Shown here: piece by piece, positions 7,798-15,440 of the stretch
How positions within the stretch are numbered: the stretch's first letter is position 1
Layout of the letters: every line of letters starts with the position of its first letter
The notes under the pieces: generated by a model
What the model was told of the DNA's origin: nothing
The model's database searches: none
Seen by the model: the letters and a program-made list of their open reading frames with translations, nothing else
DNA from: an uncultured Eubacteriales bacterium
GTDB lineage: Bacteria; Bacillota; Clostridia; Oscillospirales; Oscillospiraceae
Reading direction: 5' to 3'
NCBI GenBank assembly: GCA_900317425.1
Contig: ONGR01000012.1
Coordinates: 1 to 54,352 of the forward strand
Length of the DNA: 54,352 nucleotides
Translations under genes and position numbers: made by a program

Positions 7798-8865
7798 ATG
7801 AAGAGCATCAATTTGGAACAGTATACGAAGTTCATCATGGACGAGGCGGTGAAGATCCTGTCGGTGGATTCCCCCACGGGCTATACCGCCGAGGCGGCGG
7901 ACCTGGTCTGCCGGGAGTTCGCAGCCCTGGGCTATGCGCCGGTAAAGACCGTCAAGGGCGGCGTCCTGGTAAAGCTGGCGGACGGCCCCGCGGAGGCAGC
8001 CGACAACGGCCTGCTGCTGGAGGCCCACACCGATACCCTGGGCGGCATGGTCAGCCGCATCAAGTCCGACGGACGGCTGGAGCTGACCCGTCTGGGCGGC
8101 ATGAACCCCAACAATGCCGAGGCGGAGAACGTCCGGGTGGTCACCAAGTTCAACGGCGTGCTGGAGGGCACCTGCCAGCTGGTCAACGCCTCCATCCACG
8201 TCAACAACCAGTATAACGACACCAAGCGCGAGTGGAGCACCGTGGAGATCGTTCTGGATGAGAACGTCACGTCCAAAGAGGATGCCGAGAAGCTGGGCGT
8301 CCGGGTGGGCGATATCGTCTGCTTCGAGCCCCGCACCCGCATCACCAAGAGCGGCTATATCAAGAGCCGCTTTCTGGACGACAAGTTCAGCGTGGCCATC
8401 CTGCTGGGCTATGCCAAGTACCTGAAGGAGACCGCCACCGTCACCACCCGTCCCGTCTGGGCCCACGTCACGGTGTATGAAGAGGTTGGCCACGGCGGCT
8501 GCGGCTCCGTGCCGGCGGGCGTCACCGAGGCCATCTCCGTGGATATGGGCTGCGTGGGCGAGGGATTGACCTGCACCGAGCGCCAGGTCTCCATCTGCGC
8601 CAAGGACAGCGGCGGCCCCTACAGCTACGAGGTGGTCAAGGCCCTGACGGCGGCCGCGGAGCGGACCGGCGCCGACTACGCCATTGACATCTATCCCTTC
8701 TACGGCTCCGACGTGGAGGCAACCCTGGGCGCCGGCTACGACCTGCGCCACGGCCTCATCGGCCCCGGCGTATACGCCTCCCACGGCTATGAGCGCAGCC
8801 ACCGTCTTGGCGCGGAGAACACCCTCCGCCTGCTGCTGGGCTATACCACGCAGCTGGCAGAATAA
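7798..8865 (+). CDS. M42 family metallopeptidase (glutamyl/deblocking aminopeptidase type)
   Basis: This 355-aa enzyme shows the co-catalytic metal ligands of the M42 family: His77 in EAHTDT, the Asp pair at 194-195 in FLDDKF, Glu228-Glu229 in EEVGHGG, Asp in VDMG and a C-terminal His in SHGYERSH. M42 enzymes form large tetrahedral complexes that trim N-terminal residues from peptides in the cytoplasm. The length is typical for the family. The gene ends at a strong hairpin shared with the convergent DUF362 gene. It fits the peptide-degrading theme of the window. Confidence 0.9.
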   Translation: MKSINLEQYTKFIMDEAVKILSVDSPTGYTAEAADLVCREFAALGYAPVKTVKGGVLVKLADGPAEAADNGLLLEAHTDTLGGMVSRIKSDGRLELTRLGGMNPNNAEAENVRVVTKFNGVLEGTCQLVNASIHVNNQYNDTKREWSTVEIVLDENVTSKEDAEKLGVRVGDIVCFEPRTRITKSGYIKSRFLDDKFSVAILLGYAKYLKETATVTTRPVWAHVTVYEEVGHGGCGSVPAGVTEAISVDMGCVGEGLTCTERQVSICAKDSGGPYSYEVVKALTAAAERTGADYAIDIYPFYGSDVEATLGAGYDLRHGLIGPGVYASHGYERSHRLGAENTLRLLLGYTTQLAE

Positions 8866-8878
8866 ACCGAAAAAACAG

Positions 8879-8917
8879 AAAAGTACGGCAATTCTCCGTG
8901 AATTGCCGTACTTTTTG
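8879..8917. terminator. Bidirectional intrinsic terminator
   Basis: A 14-bp perfect stem (AAAGTACGGCAATT / AATTGCCGTACTTT) around CTCCGTG is flanked by A-rich and T-rich tracts. It serves both the M42 gene (plus) and the DUF362-ferredoxin gene (minus). Confidence 0.85.
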
Positions 8918-8922
8918 CTGTT

Positions 8923-10074
8923 TTATCTTCCCAGCATCCGTGTCAGCCACCGCCTGCCCACCTGCATGGCGCCCTTGGGGCAGAACTCCTGGCAGCAGAA
9001 GCAGTGGATGCACACGCCCCGGTCGATGCGGGGCTTTTTCTTTTTCATGGTGATAGCCTTTGCCGGGCAGATCTCCGCGCACTTTCCGCAGCCGATGCAA
9101 GCGGAGGGCTCCAGCTTGGGGAACGGCGTGAGGATCCGGCTGGCGGCCAGATCCACCGCCTTGCCGAAGAGACTGTCGCCCGCCACGTGGAAAAAGACGC
9201 TGGACTGGGCGGGCACGGTGCGAAAGTCGGTTTTGGTAAACCGGGCCGGGTCCCCGTATACGGAGATCTCCGCAGAATCGGAGGGGAGGAGGCCCCGGCG
9301 CAAGGCGGCGCGGAGGGTGGGTACGTCCTCCGCCTCCAGGCCGATGAGCCCGGCGGCGACGCGGTCCAGCATGTGTCCGTTCCGCCCGGCCAGCAGGCAG
9401 CCGATCTCCCGTGGCGTGCCCTGGGTGGGGCCGTTGCCCTCCATGCCGATGACGGCATCGCAGATGCACAGGCGCGGCTTGAAGTGCTCGTAGAGATCCA
9501 CCAGCACGTCGGCAAAGTCCTCCGAGCGGGGGTATTTGTAGTGGAACTCCGGCTTGATGGTGCCGGGGATGGTGCCGAAGAAGTTTTTCACCGCGTTGGA
9601 CATGCCCATCATGCCGTGGGTCTTCAGCTTGCAAAGGTCGATGATGGCGTCCGCCTTGTCCAGATACGCCGTGTAGGGGAAGTGCCTGGCCTGCACGGCG
9701 GCGGAATCGTCCGCCTCCGCCTGGGAGAAGTCATCGTTGAGCCGGGCGCCGAAGGCCTCCGCCTGACGCATGCCGCACACGTCGTAGATGTGGCGGACGT
9801 AGGGGGCGTTGTAGACGCCGCCGGGGCTGTCGCCGATCACCACCTCCGCGCCCCGTTCCCGGAGCAGGCGCACCAGGGCGCAGACCACGGAGGGGTGGAC
9901 CGTGGCCGCCCGATCCGGCTTCATGGCGCAGACCAGATTGACCTTCACGGCCACCAGCATGCCGGGCTCCACGAAGGACAACCCGTCCACCTGTTCCAAA
10001 GCGCTCCGCAGAGCCGCCTCCACCACGTGATCGTCATAGCTCCCGCAGGGGATCAGCGCAACGTCATATGCCAT
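8923..10074 (-). CDS. DUF362 domain-containing protein with C-terminal 2x[4Fe-4S] ferredoxin domain
   Basis: The 383-aa protein has a DUF362 domain (residues 1-310: VKVNLVCAMKPDRAATVHPS, GDSPGG, and a LCKLKTHGMMGMSNAVKNFF segment). A bacterial ferredoxin module near the C-terminus carries two CxxCxxCxxxCP motifs (CIGCGKCAEICP and CIHCFCCQEFCP). It probably handles electrons through the two clusters. The substrate of DUF362 is not established. It reads against its neighbours, has its own minus-strand promoter at 10107-10135, and has GAGG about 9 nt before the ATG. A second, shorter DUF362 gene without the ferredoxin part lies at 50119. Confidence 0.9.
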   Translation of the reverse strand: MAYDVALIPCGSYDDHVVEAALRSALEQVDGLSFVEPGMLVAVKVNLVCAMKPDRAATVHPSVVCALVRLLRERGAEVVIGDSPGGVYNAPYVRHIYDVCGMRQAEAFGARLNDDFSQAEADDSAAVQARHFPYTAYLDKADAIIDLCKLKTHGMMGMSNAVKNFFGTIPGTIKPEFHYKYPRSEDFADVLVDLYEHFKPRLCICDAVIGMEGNGPTQGTPREIGCLLAGRNGHMLDRVAAGLIGLEAEDVPTLRAALRRGLLPSDSAEISVYGDPARFTKTDFRTVPAQSSVFFHVAGDSLFGKAVDLAASRILTPFPKLEPSACIGCGKCAEICPAKAITMKKKKPRIDRGVCIHCFCCQEFCPKGAMQVGRRWLTRMLGR

Positions 10075-10106
10075 ACCGTTGACCTCGCCTTTCTCGCTTT
10101 TTGTAT

Positions 10107-10135
10107 AGTATACAACAAACGGCGCCCCGTCACAA
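10107..10135 (-). promoter_or_regulatory. Promoter for the DUF362-ferredoxin gene
   Basis: On the minus strand: TTGTGA (10135-10130), a 17-bp spacer and TATACT (10112-10107). It is divergent from the mrnC promoter 15 bp away. Confidence 0.6.
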
Positions 10136-10149
10136 GAGCGTGTTGCCCC

Positions 10150-10178
10150 TTGCGAAAGTCGAGCCGTTCAAGTATAAT
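10150..10178 (+). promoter_or_regulatory. Promoter for mrnC-rqcH
   Basis: TTGCGA at 10150-10155, a 17-bp spacer and TATAAT at 10173-10178, 38 bp before the mrnC start. Confidence 0.6.
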
Positions 10179-10215
10179 ACTGCCGATATGAAAGAAAACC
10201 GACAGGAGAACCGCT

Positions 10216-10623
10216 ATGATTGATTATTTTGCCCTGTCCCTGCAGCCGGATGAGATCCGGGCCATCAGCAGCATCGGCCTGGCCCATCTGGGGGACGCCG
10301 TCTATGAGCTGCTGGTGCGCACCTGGCTCTGCGCCCACGGCAAGGCCACCGGCAAGGGCCTGCACCGGGCCACCGTCGAGCTGGTCTGTGCCCCAAAGCA
10401 GGCGGAGCTGAGCGCCCGGATCCTCCCGCTGCTGACGGAGGCGGAGCACGACGTGTTCCGCCGGGGCCGCAACGCCAACGTTCACTCCGTGCCCCAGCAC
10501 GCCAGCCGGGCGGAGTATCAGCAGGCCACGGCGCTGGAGGCCCTGTTTGGCTGGCTCTGGCTCCACAACGACCATGGGCGGATCAACGAGCTGTTTGCCG
10601 TGATGATGGAGGAGGAGAACTGA
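10216..10623 (+). CDS. mrnC: Mini-ribonuclease III
   Basis: The 135-aa protein consists of a lone RNase III catalytic domain without a double-stranded-RNA-binding domain, as in MrnC. It has the LAHLGDAVYELLVR signature with the catalytic Asp (residue ~27), the NANVHSVPQHAS segment, and the second acidic site in TALEALFGWLWL. In Bacillus, MrnC matures the ends of 23S rRNA. AGGAGA precedes ATG 10216. The stop codon overlaps the rqcH start by one base, so the two are translationally coupled. That pairs rRNA maturation with ribosome rescue. Confidence 0.93.
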   Translation: MIDYFALSLQPDEIRAISSIGLAHLGDAVYELLVRTWLCAHGKATGKGLHRATVELVCAPKQAELSARILPLLTEAEHDVFRRGRNANVHSVPQHASRAEYQQATALEALFGWLWLHNDHGRINELFAVMMEEEN

Positions 10624-12362
10624 TGCCGCTGGACGCTGTGTGCCTGGGCGCCGTGGTGGGGGAGATCGCCCCTCAGATCGCAGGCTCCCGCATTGAAAAG
10701 ATCCAGCAGCCCGCCCGGGATCAGGTGGTGCTGCTGCTGCGCCACGGCCGCCGCCTGCTGCTGTGCGCCAATCCCAATCAGCCCCGCATCCATCTGACGG
10801 AACAGCTGCGGGACAACCCGGCCCAGCCGCCCATGTTCTGCATGCTGCTGCGCAAGCACCTCCAGGGCGGTGTCATCGCCGCTGTGGAGCAGGCGACTCT
10901 GGAGCGGGTGGTGACCCTGACCGTCCAGGCCGCCGACGAGCTTGGCGAGCGCAGCGATTATCGCTTGATCATCGAGCTGATGGGCCGCCGGGCCAATCTG
11001 ATCCTCTGCGGCGCCGACGGGCGGATCATCGACTGCCTGCGCCGGGTGGACTTTGAGATGTCCGAGACCCGCCAGGTGCTGCCCGGCCTCTATTACCACC
11101 TGCCGCCGGCCCAGGACAAGCTGTCGCCGCTGGCTGTGGAGGAGAGTGAGTTTGCCGCCCGCCTGGCCGAGTGCCCGGCAGGCACGCCTCTGGATAAGTG
11201 GCTGCTGGATACCTTCACCGCCATCTCACCGCTGATTGCCCGGGAAATCGTCTGCCGGGCCTACGGCTCCACCGATTATCCTGCGGACGAAAGCCGGTTT
11301 GCCCTTTGGAACAGCTTTGCCGCCTGGCGGGATGCTGTAAAGGAAAACCGCTTTTCCCCTGTTGTCATCAAACGGGAGGGGAAGCTTTCGGATTTCAGTT
11401 ATACTTCCATAGAGCAGTACGGAAGTTACGCCGAATGCGAAACGGCCGACAGCTTCTGCCGACTGCTGGATGAGTTCTATGAGCGCCGGGAGCAGGCGGA
11501 GCGGGTGCGCCAGCGGGGCCAGGATCTGCTGAAAACGGCCGCCAATGCCCGGGACCGTGTCCGCCGGAAGATCGCCCTCCAAGAGAAGGAATACGCCCAG
11601 ACCCAGGACCGTGACCGCCTGCGGATCTTCGGCGAGCTGATCACCGCCAACCTCTACCGCATGGAGCGGGGCCAGTCCCGTCTGGTGGCCCAGAACTACT
11701 ATGAGGACGCTTGCCCCGACGTGGAGATCCCGCTGGACGTGCGCCTTTCGCCTCAGGAGAACGCCGCCCGGTACTTTAAGCAATACACCAAGGCCAAGAC
11801 GGCGGAGAAGGTGCTGACGGAGCAGCTGGAAAAGGGCAGAGGAGAGCTGGCGTATCTGGAGAGCGTTCTCCAGGAGCTGGCTCAGGCCGAGAGCGAGCAG
11901 GACTTCAACGACATCCGCACCGAGCTGGAGAGCGACGGTTACCTGCGGGGCCGGGGAAAGAAGCAGGCCGCCTTCCAGCGGGCCTCCCGGCCCCGGGAAT
12001 TCCGCTCCTCGGCGGGACTGCGGATCCTGGTGGGCCGCAACAACCGCCAGAACGACAAGCTCACCACGAAGGACGCCCAGCGTTGGGATATCTGGCTCCA
12101 CACCCAGAAGATCCACGGTTCCCACGTGATTCTCTGTACCGACGGCGCCGAGCCGGACCAGCGCAGCCTTTACGAGGCGGCGGTGCTGGCGGCATGGTAC
12201 TCCCAGGGACGGGACAGCACCAAGGTCAGCGTGGACTATACCCCGGTGCGCTGTGTGAAGAAGCCCGCCGGCAGCCGACCCGGCATGGTGGTCTACACCA
12301 CCTATCAGACGATGGTAGTGGACCCGGACGAGCAGCTGGTGAAGAGCCTCCAGACCAAATAG
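10623..12362 (+). CDS. rqcH: NFACT family protein RqcH (ribosome quality control; Rqc2 homologue)
   Basis: The 579-aa protein shows the NFACT architecture. The N-terminal NFACT-N/FbpA domain includes PPMFCMLLRKHLQGG near residue 75. A long coiled coil follows (about 280-430). The C-terminal NFACT-R domain has ILVGRNNRQNDKLTTKDAQR, then WLHTQKIHGSHV and a KKPAGSRPGMVVYTTYQT ending. In bacteria RqcH binds stalled 50S subunits and adds C-terminal Ala tails that mark nascent chains for degradation. Older annotations call it fibronectin-binding protein A. It overlaps mrnC by one base and ends at a strong terminator. The length matches the family. Confidence 0.93.
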   Translation: MPLDAVCLGAVVGEIAPQIAGSRIEKIQQPARDQVVLLLRHGRRLLLCANPNQPRIHLTEQLRDNPAQPPMFCMLLRKHLQGGVIAAVEQATLERVVTLTVQAADELGERSDYRLIIELMGRRANLILCGADGRIIDCLRRVDFEMSETRQVLPGLYYHLPPAQDKLSPLAVEESEFAARLAECPAGTPLDKWLLDTFTAISPLIAREIVCRAYGSTDYPADESRFALWNSFAAWRDAVKENRFSPVVIKREGKLSDFSYTSIEQYGSYAECETADSFCRLLDEFYERREQAERVRQRGQDLLKTAANARDRVRRKIALQEKEYAQTQDRDRLRIFGELITANLYRMERGQSRLVAQNYYEDACPDVEIPLDVRLSPQENAARYFKQYTKAKTAEKVLTEQLEKGRGELAYLESVLQELAQAESEQDFNDIRTELESDGYLRGRGKKQAAFQRASRPREFRSSAGLRILVGRNNRQNDKLTTKDAQRWDIWLHTQKIHGSHVILCTDGAEPDQRSLYEAAVLAAWYSQGRDSTKVSVDYTPVRCVKKPAGSRPGMVVYTTYQTMVVDPDEQLVKSLQTK

Positions 12363-12393
12363 AAAAAGCTGCGGCAATGCCGCAGCTTTTTTT
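12362..12393. terminator. Bidirectional intrinsic terminator between rqcH and the DUF378 gene
   Basis: AAAAAGCTGCGGC-AAT-GCCGCAGCTTTTT is a perfect 13-bp stem ending in seven T residues. The A-rich left side makes it work on the minus strand too. Confidence 0.85.
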
Positions 12394-12407
12394 CGCGCGA
12401 GGGACGT

Positions 12408-12611
12408 TTATTCCGGATCTCTGTCCCGGAACAGCAGCGTGATGCACCACAGTCCGGCCAGACCCACCAGGGAGTAGATGATACGGCTGAGGGTGGCCAG
12501 CTGGCCGCCGCACAGGAACGCCACGCAGTCGAAGCCGAACAGGCCCACGCTGCCCCAGTTCAGTGCGCCGACGATGACCAGGATCAGCGCGATCCGATCG
12601 ATCAGTTTCAT
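12408..12611 (-). CDS. DUF378 domain-containing small membrane protein
   Basis: This 67-aa protein has two transmembrane helices and the DUF378 signature MKLIDRIALILVIVGALNWG followed by SVGLFGFDCVA. A second hydrophobic helix (LSRIIYSLVGLAGLWCI) ends in a short charged tail. The family is widespread in Firmicutes and its function is unknown. GGAGG lies about 8 nt before the start. It is convergent with rqcH and shares its terminator. It diverges from the DUF1015 gene, with 192 bp between their starts. Confidence 0.9.
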   Translation of the reverse strand: MKLIDRIALILVIVGALNWGSVGLFGFDCVAFLCGGQLATLSRIIYSLVGLAGLWCITLLFRDRDPE

Positions 12612-12717
12612 GTCAAATGACCTCCATTGTGATTGATGTGCTGCCGATATCTTTTCCCGTCCGGCGGGATTTATGCAAAAAAATCGGCCGAATGAAAAGA
12701 TATTTGCCCCAAGACGA

Positions 12718-12746
12718 TTGAAAACCGCGTCGGCATTCGATATAAA
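12718..12746 (+). promoter_or_regulatory. Promoter for the DUF1015 gene
   Basis: TTGAAA at 12718-12723, a 17-bp spacer and TATAAA at 12741-12746; the start codon lies 58 bp downstream. Confidence 0.6.
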
Positions 12747-12803
12747 GTAAAAGGAAAACCGCGCGGATGCGCAAACTGCCGAGAGGAAAACAGGAGGAAA
12801 ACT

Positions 12804-14087
12804 ATGAACAAGAAGTTTGAAAAGCTGGGCTTTTACCCCGCTGACATTCTGCTGCCCAAGGGACAGGACATGAACAAATGGGCCGTGGTGGCCTGCGATC
12901 AGTTCACCTCTGAGCCGGAGTACTGGGAGGCCGTGGAGAAGCAGGTGGGTGACGCACCCTCCACGCTGCGCCTGATCCTGCCCGAGGCCAATCTGAAGGC
13001 CCCCAACGTGGATGAGCTGATCGCCAAGATCAACGCCTCCATGGACCAGTATATGGCCGACGGCGTCTTTGAGACGCTGACCGACTCCCTGATCTACGTG
13101 GAGCGCCAGCAGTCCGACGGCACCATCCGCCACGGCCTTATCGGCATGGTGGATCTGGACGACTATGACTTTACCCCCGGCAGCGGCGCTCTGATCCGCG
13201 CCACCGAGGCCACCGTCACCGAGCGCATCCCGCCCCGTGCCCGTGTCCGCCGCAACGCCCCCATCGAGCTGCCCCACGTCATGCTGCTGATCGACGATCC
13301 CGAAAAGACCGTCATCGAGCCCCTGACCGCCGCTGCCGACACCATGGAGACCGTCTATGACTTCGATCTGATGCAGGACGGCGGCCACATCAAGGGCTAC
13401 AAGCTGTCCGACGCACAGGTGGACGCCGTGGCCGACGCTCTGACCGGCCTGTGCTCCGACGAGGCCCAGATGGCCAAGTACAATCTCTCCGGCGCGGCGC
13501 CTCTGCTGTTCGCCGTGGGCGACGGCAACCACTCCCTGGCCACCGCCAAGGCCTGCTTCGAGGAGCAGAAGAAGGGTCTCACCGAGGCCGAGTGGAAGAA
13601 GCTGCCCGCCCGCTTTGCCCTGGTGGAAGTGGTCAACAACCACGATGACGCCCTGCAGTTCGAGCCCATCCACCGCGTCCTCTTCGGCGTGAACGTGGAG
13701 GACTTTATGGCCGCCTTCAAGACCGCCTATCCCGACGCCTACGAGGGCAAGGGCGAGGGCCACGTGATCGAGTTCGTCTGGCCCGGCCACGACACCTTCT
13801 TCACCGTGCCCCATCCCGCCAAGCAGCTGGCTGTGGCCACCCTGCAGACCTTCCTGGACGAGTATCTGAAGGGCAAGGACGTGGAGATCGACTACATCCA
13901 CGGTGACGACGTCACCCGCGAGCTGGGCGGCAAGGAGGGCAACATGGGCTTCCTGCTGCCCGCCATGGGCAAGGAGCAGCTGTTCAAGACCGTCATGGCC
14001 GACGGCGTGCTGCCCCGCAAGACCTTCTCCATGGGCCATGCCCAGGACAAGCGCTATTACATCGAGGCCCGCAAGATCCGCAACTAA
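12804..14087 (+). CDS. DUF1015 family protein
   Basis: This 427-aa soluble protein matches the DUF1015 family: FYPADILLPKGQDMNKWAVV at the N-terminus, then ACDQFTSEPEYW, IPPRARVRRNAPIELPHVML, and the conserved FAVGDGNHSLATAKA motif near residue 235. The family's biochemical role is not established. The GDGNHS motif suggests a metal- or nucleotide-handling active site, which is inference. GGAGGAAA lies 7 nt before ATG 12804. Codon use is strongly biased toward a small set, suggesting good expression. It is monocistronic by layout, with a promoter and terminator on either side. Confidence 0.9.
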   Translation: MNKKFEKLGFYPADILLPKGQDMNKWAVVACDQFTSEPEYWEAVEKQVGDAPSTLRLILPEANLKAPNVDELIAKINASMDQYMADGVFETLTDSLIYVERQQSDGTIRHGLIGMVDLDDYDFTPGSGALIRATEATVTERIPPRARVRRNAPIELPHVMLLIDDPEKTVIEPLTAAADTMETVYDFDLMQDGGHIKGYKLSDAQVDAVADALTGLCSDEAQMAKYNLSGAAPLLFAVGDGNHSLATAKACFEEQKKGLTEAEWKKLPARFALVEVVNNHDDALQFEPIHRVLFGVNVEDFMAAFKTAYPDAYEGKGEGHVIEFVWPGHDTFFTVPHPAKQLAVATLQTFLDEYLKGKDVEIDYIHGDDVTRELGGKEGNMGFLLPAMGKEQLFKTVMADGVLPRKTFSMGHAQDKRYYIEARKIRN

Positions 14088-14090
14088 GGG

Positions 14091-14119
14091 TGGAAAACCT
14101 GTCGCAAATCGGTTATAAT
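14091..14119 (+). promoter_or_regulatory. Promoter overlapping the DUF1015 terminator, upstream of ispE
   Basis: TGGAAA at 14091-14096, a 17-bp spacer and TATAAT at 14114-14119. The predicted start (~14126) lies inside the left arm of the next hairpin, so transcripts from it would lack half of the terminator stem. Confidence 0.5.
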
Positions 14120-14122
14120 GGA

Positions 14123-14154
14123 GCCGCCGGAGTTTTCCGGCGGCCCATTTTTTT
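14123..14154 (+). terminator. Intrinsic terminator after the DUF1015 gene
   Basis: GCCGCCGG and CCGGCGGC form an 8-bp GC-rich stem followed by CCATTTTTTT. Confidence 0.7.
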
Positions 14155-14172
14155 GCCGTTTGAGGTGATTCC

Positions 14173-14514
14173 ATGCTTCGAATCTGGTGGAGCGTATTCC
14201 TGATCCCGGCGCTGATGCTACTCTACGCCGCGCTGGCCCGGCTTTTGCCGATGAAGAAAGTCTATCCCGGTTTCCGTCCCTTATCCGCCCGGCAGCAGAA
14301 GTTTGCCGACGGTATGCTGCGGCGGATGCTGTGGCAGTTTGCCCTGGCGCTGGCGGCCCTGGCTTTTATGGTGATGCAGACCCTGCGGCTGGTGCCCATT
14401 TCTACCCAGTTTTTTGTGAGCTACGGAATCATCGTACTGCAGCTTTTGGCCGTGGCCGCTATGGCATTCCCCATAGAAAAGGCGCTGCGACAGGAATTCG
14501 GCGAGGAGGAAACC
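14173..14514 (+). other. In-frame N-terminal membrane segment fused to IspE (114 codons)
   Basis: GAGGTGATT lies 4-6 nt before ATG 14173, a strong initiation site. The 114 codons from there encode about three hydrophobic helices (WWSVFLIPALMLLYAALARL; QFALALAALAFMVMQ; FFVSYGIIVLQLLAVAAMAF). No stop codon separates them from ispE, so a ribosome starting here must produce a 403-aa membrane-anchored IspE (14173-15384). The short PGFRPLSARQQKFADG stretch after helix 1 resembles the loop of SdpI-type small membrane proteins, which is only a suggestion. Either a genuine fusion or a small membrane gene that lost its stop codon. Confidence 0.55.
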
Positions 14515-15384
14515 ATGGAGAATCAGAGAGTCGTCACCGAGCGGGCCTGCGCCAAGGTGAACCTGCTGCTGGCGGTGGGGGAGAAGCGCCACGACGGCTA
14601 CCACGATCTGGTGTCCGTCATGCAGACGGTGGGCGTCTGGGACGAGCTGACCATCCGGGCTCACACCGGCGGCGGGATCGCATTGATCTGTGACGATCCA
14701 AATCTTGCTGCTGACGAGACAAACCTTTGTTACAAAGCGGCTGTCAAGTTCTTTACCTATACAGGAGTCGACAACGACGGCGTCTCCATCGATCTGAAAA
14801 AGACCCTGCCCATGCAGGCGGGCCTTGGCGGCGGCAGCGCCGACGCCGCCGCGGTGCTCCGGGGGTTGCGGGAGCTGTATGACCCGGAGCTGCCGGACGA
14901 GGAGCTGGAGGCCATGGCGGCGGATCTGGGCAGCGACGTGCCCTTCTGTGTCCGGGGCGGCACGGCCCTGGCCCGGGGCAGAGGGGAGAAGCTGAAGCCG
15001 CTGCCGCGGCTGCCGGAGTGCTGGTTCGTGCTGGTGAAACCGCCCGTCGCCTGCCCCACCGGCCGGATGTACGGCCTCATCGACGAGGGACGCTTTTATG
15101 ACAGCGGCGAGGAGCAGGCCGCCGCCATGACCGCCGCGTTGGACCGGGGCGACCTGACCGGCGTCTGCGCCGCCATGCTGAACACCTTTGAGCGTGTCCT
15201 GCCCCCGGACAGCGAGATTTTTGCCATCCGCGACCGTCTTCTGGGCCTGGGGGCGACAGGGGCCATGCTCTCCGGCAGCGGCAGCGCCGTGTTTGCCGTT
15301 TTTGACCGGGAGGAAACGGCCCGCATGGCAGCCGCTGCCCTGCGGGGAGATTATCCCGAGACATTTTGCGGAAAAGGTGAATAA
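14515..15384 (+). CDS. ispE: 4-(cytidine 5'-diphospho)-2-C-methyl-D-erythritol kinase
   Basis: From ATG 14515 the protein is 289 aa, the normal IspE length. It begins ACAKVNLLLAVGEKRHDGYHD, has the GHMP-kinase ATP loop LPMQAGLGGGSADAA near residue 100, and a C-terminal GATGAMLSGSGSAVF motif. IspE phosphorylates CDP-methylerythritol in the MEP isoprenoid pathway in the cytoplasm. GAGGAGG lies 6 nt before ATG 14515, which supports this start. However, the frame stays open back to 14173 with a second good start, so a longer membrane-fused product is also possible. Confidence 0.92.
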   Translation: MENQRVVTERACAKVNLLLAVGEKRHDGYHDLVSVMQTVGVWDELTIRAHTGGGIALICDDPNLAADETNLCYKAAVKFFTYTGVDNDGVSIDLKKTLPMQAGLGGGSADAAAVLRGLRELYDPELPDEELEAMAADLGSDVPFCVRGGTALARGRGEKLKPLPRLPECWFVLVKPPVACPTGRMYGLIDEGRFYDSGEEQAAAMTAALDRGDLTGVCAAMLNTFERVLPPDSEIFAIRDRLLGLGATGAMLSGSGSAVFAVFDREETARMAAAALRGDYPETFCGKGE

Positions 15385-15392
15385 AACCGAAA

Positions 15393-15434
15393 AAAGCCGT
15401 CCATCATTCAGATACATTCTGAACGATGGACGGT
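15393..15434 (+). promoter_or_regulatory. Long hairpin overlapping the spoIIR start region
   Basis: CCGTCCATC pairs with GATGGACGG, and the inner TTCAG pairs with CTGAA, giving a 14-bp interrupted stem. The 3' arm contains the first possible start codon (15426) and lies just before the likely one (15441). The T-run expected of a plus-strand terminator is absent; on the minus strand a T-run does follow. It may mask initiation or stop antisense transcription. Confidence 0.45.
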
Positions 15435-15440
15435 GTAATT

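Noticed and set aside
6616-8802. Minus-strand frame of about 728 codons opposite the MscS and M42 genes
   Set aside because: It spans several plus-strand genes with promoters and recognisable families; the translation shows no domain.
10623-12362. Fibronectin-binding surface adhesin
   Set aside because: The protein has no signal peptide and has the NFACT-N, coiled-coil and NFACT-R layout of RqcH; the adhesin name is historical.
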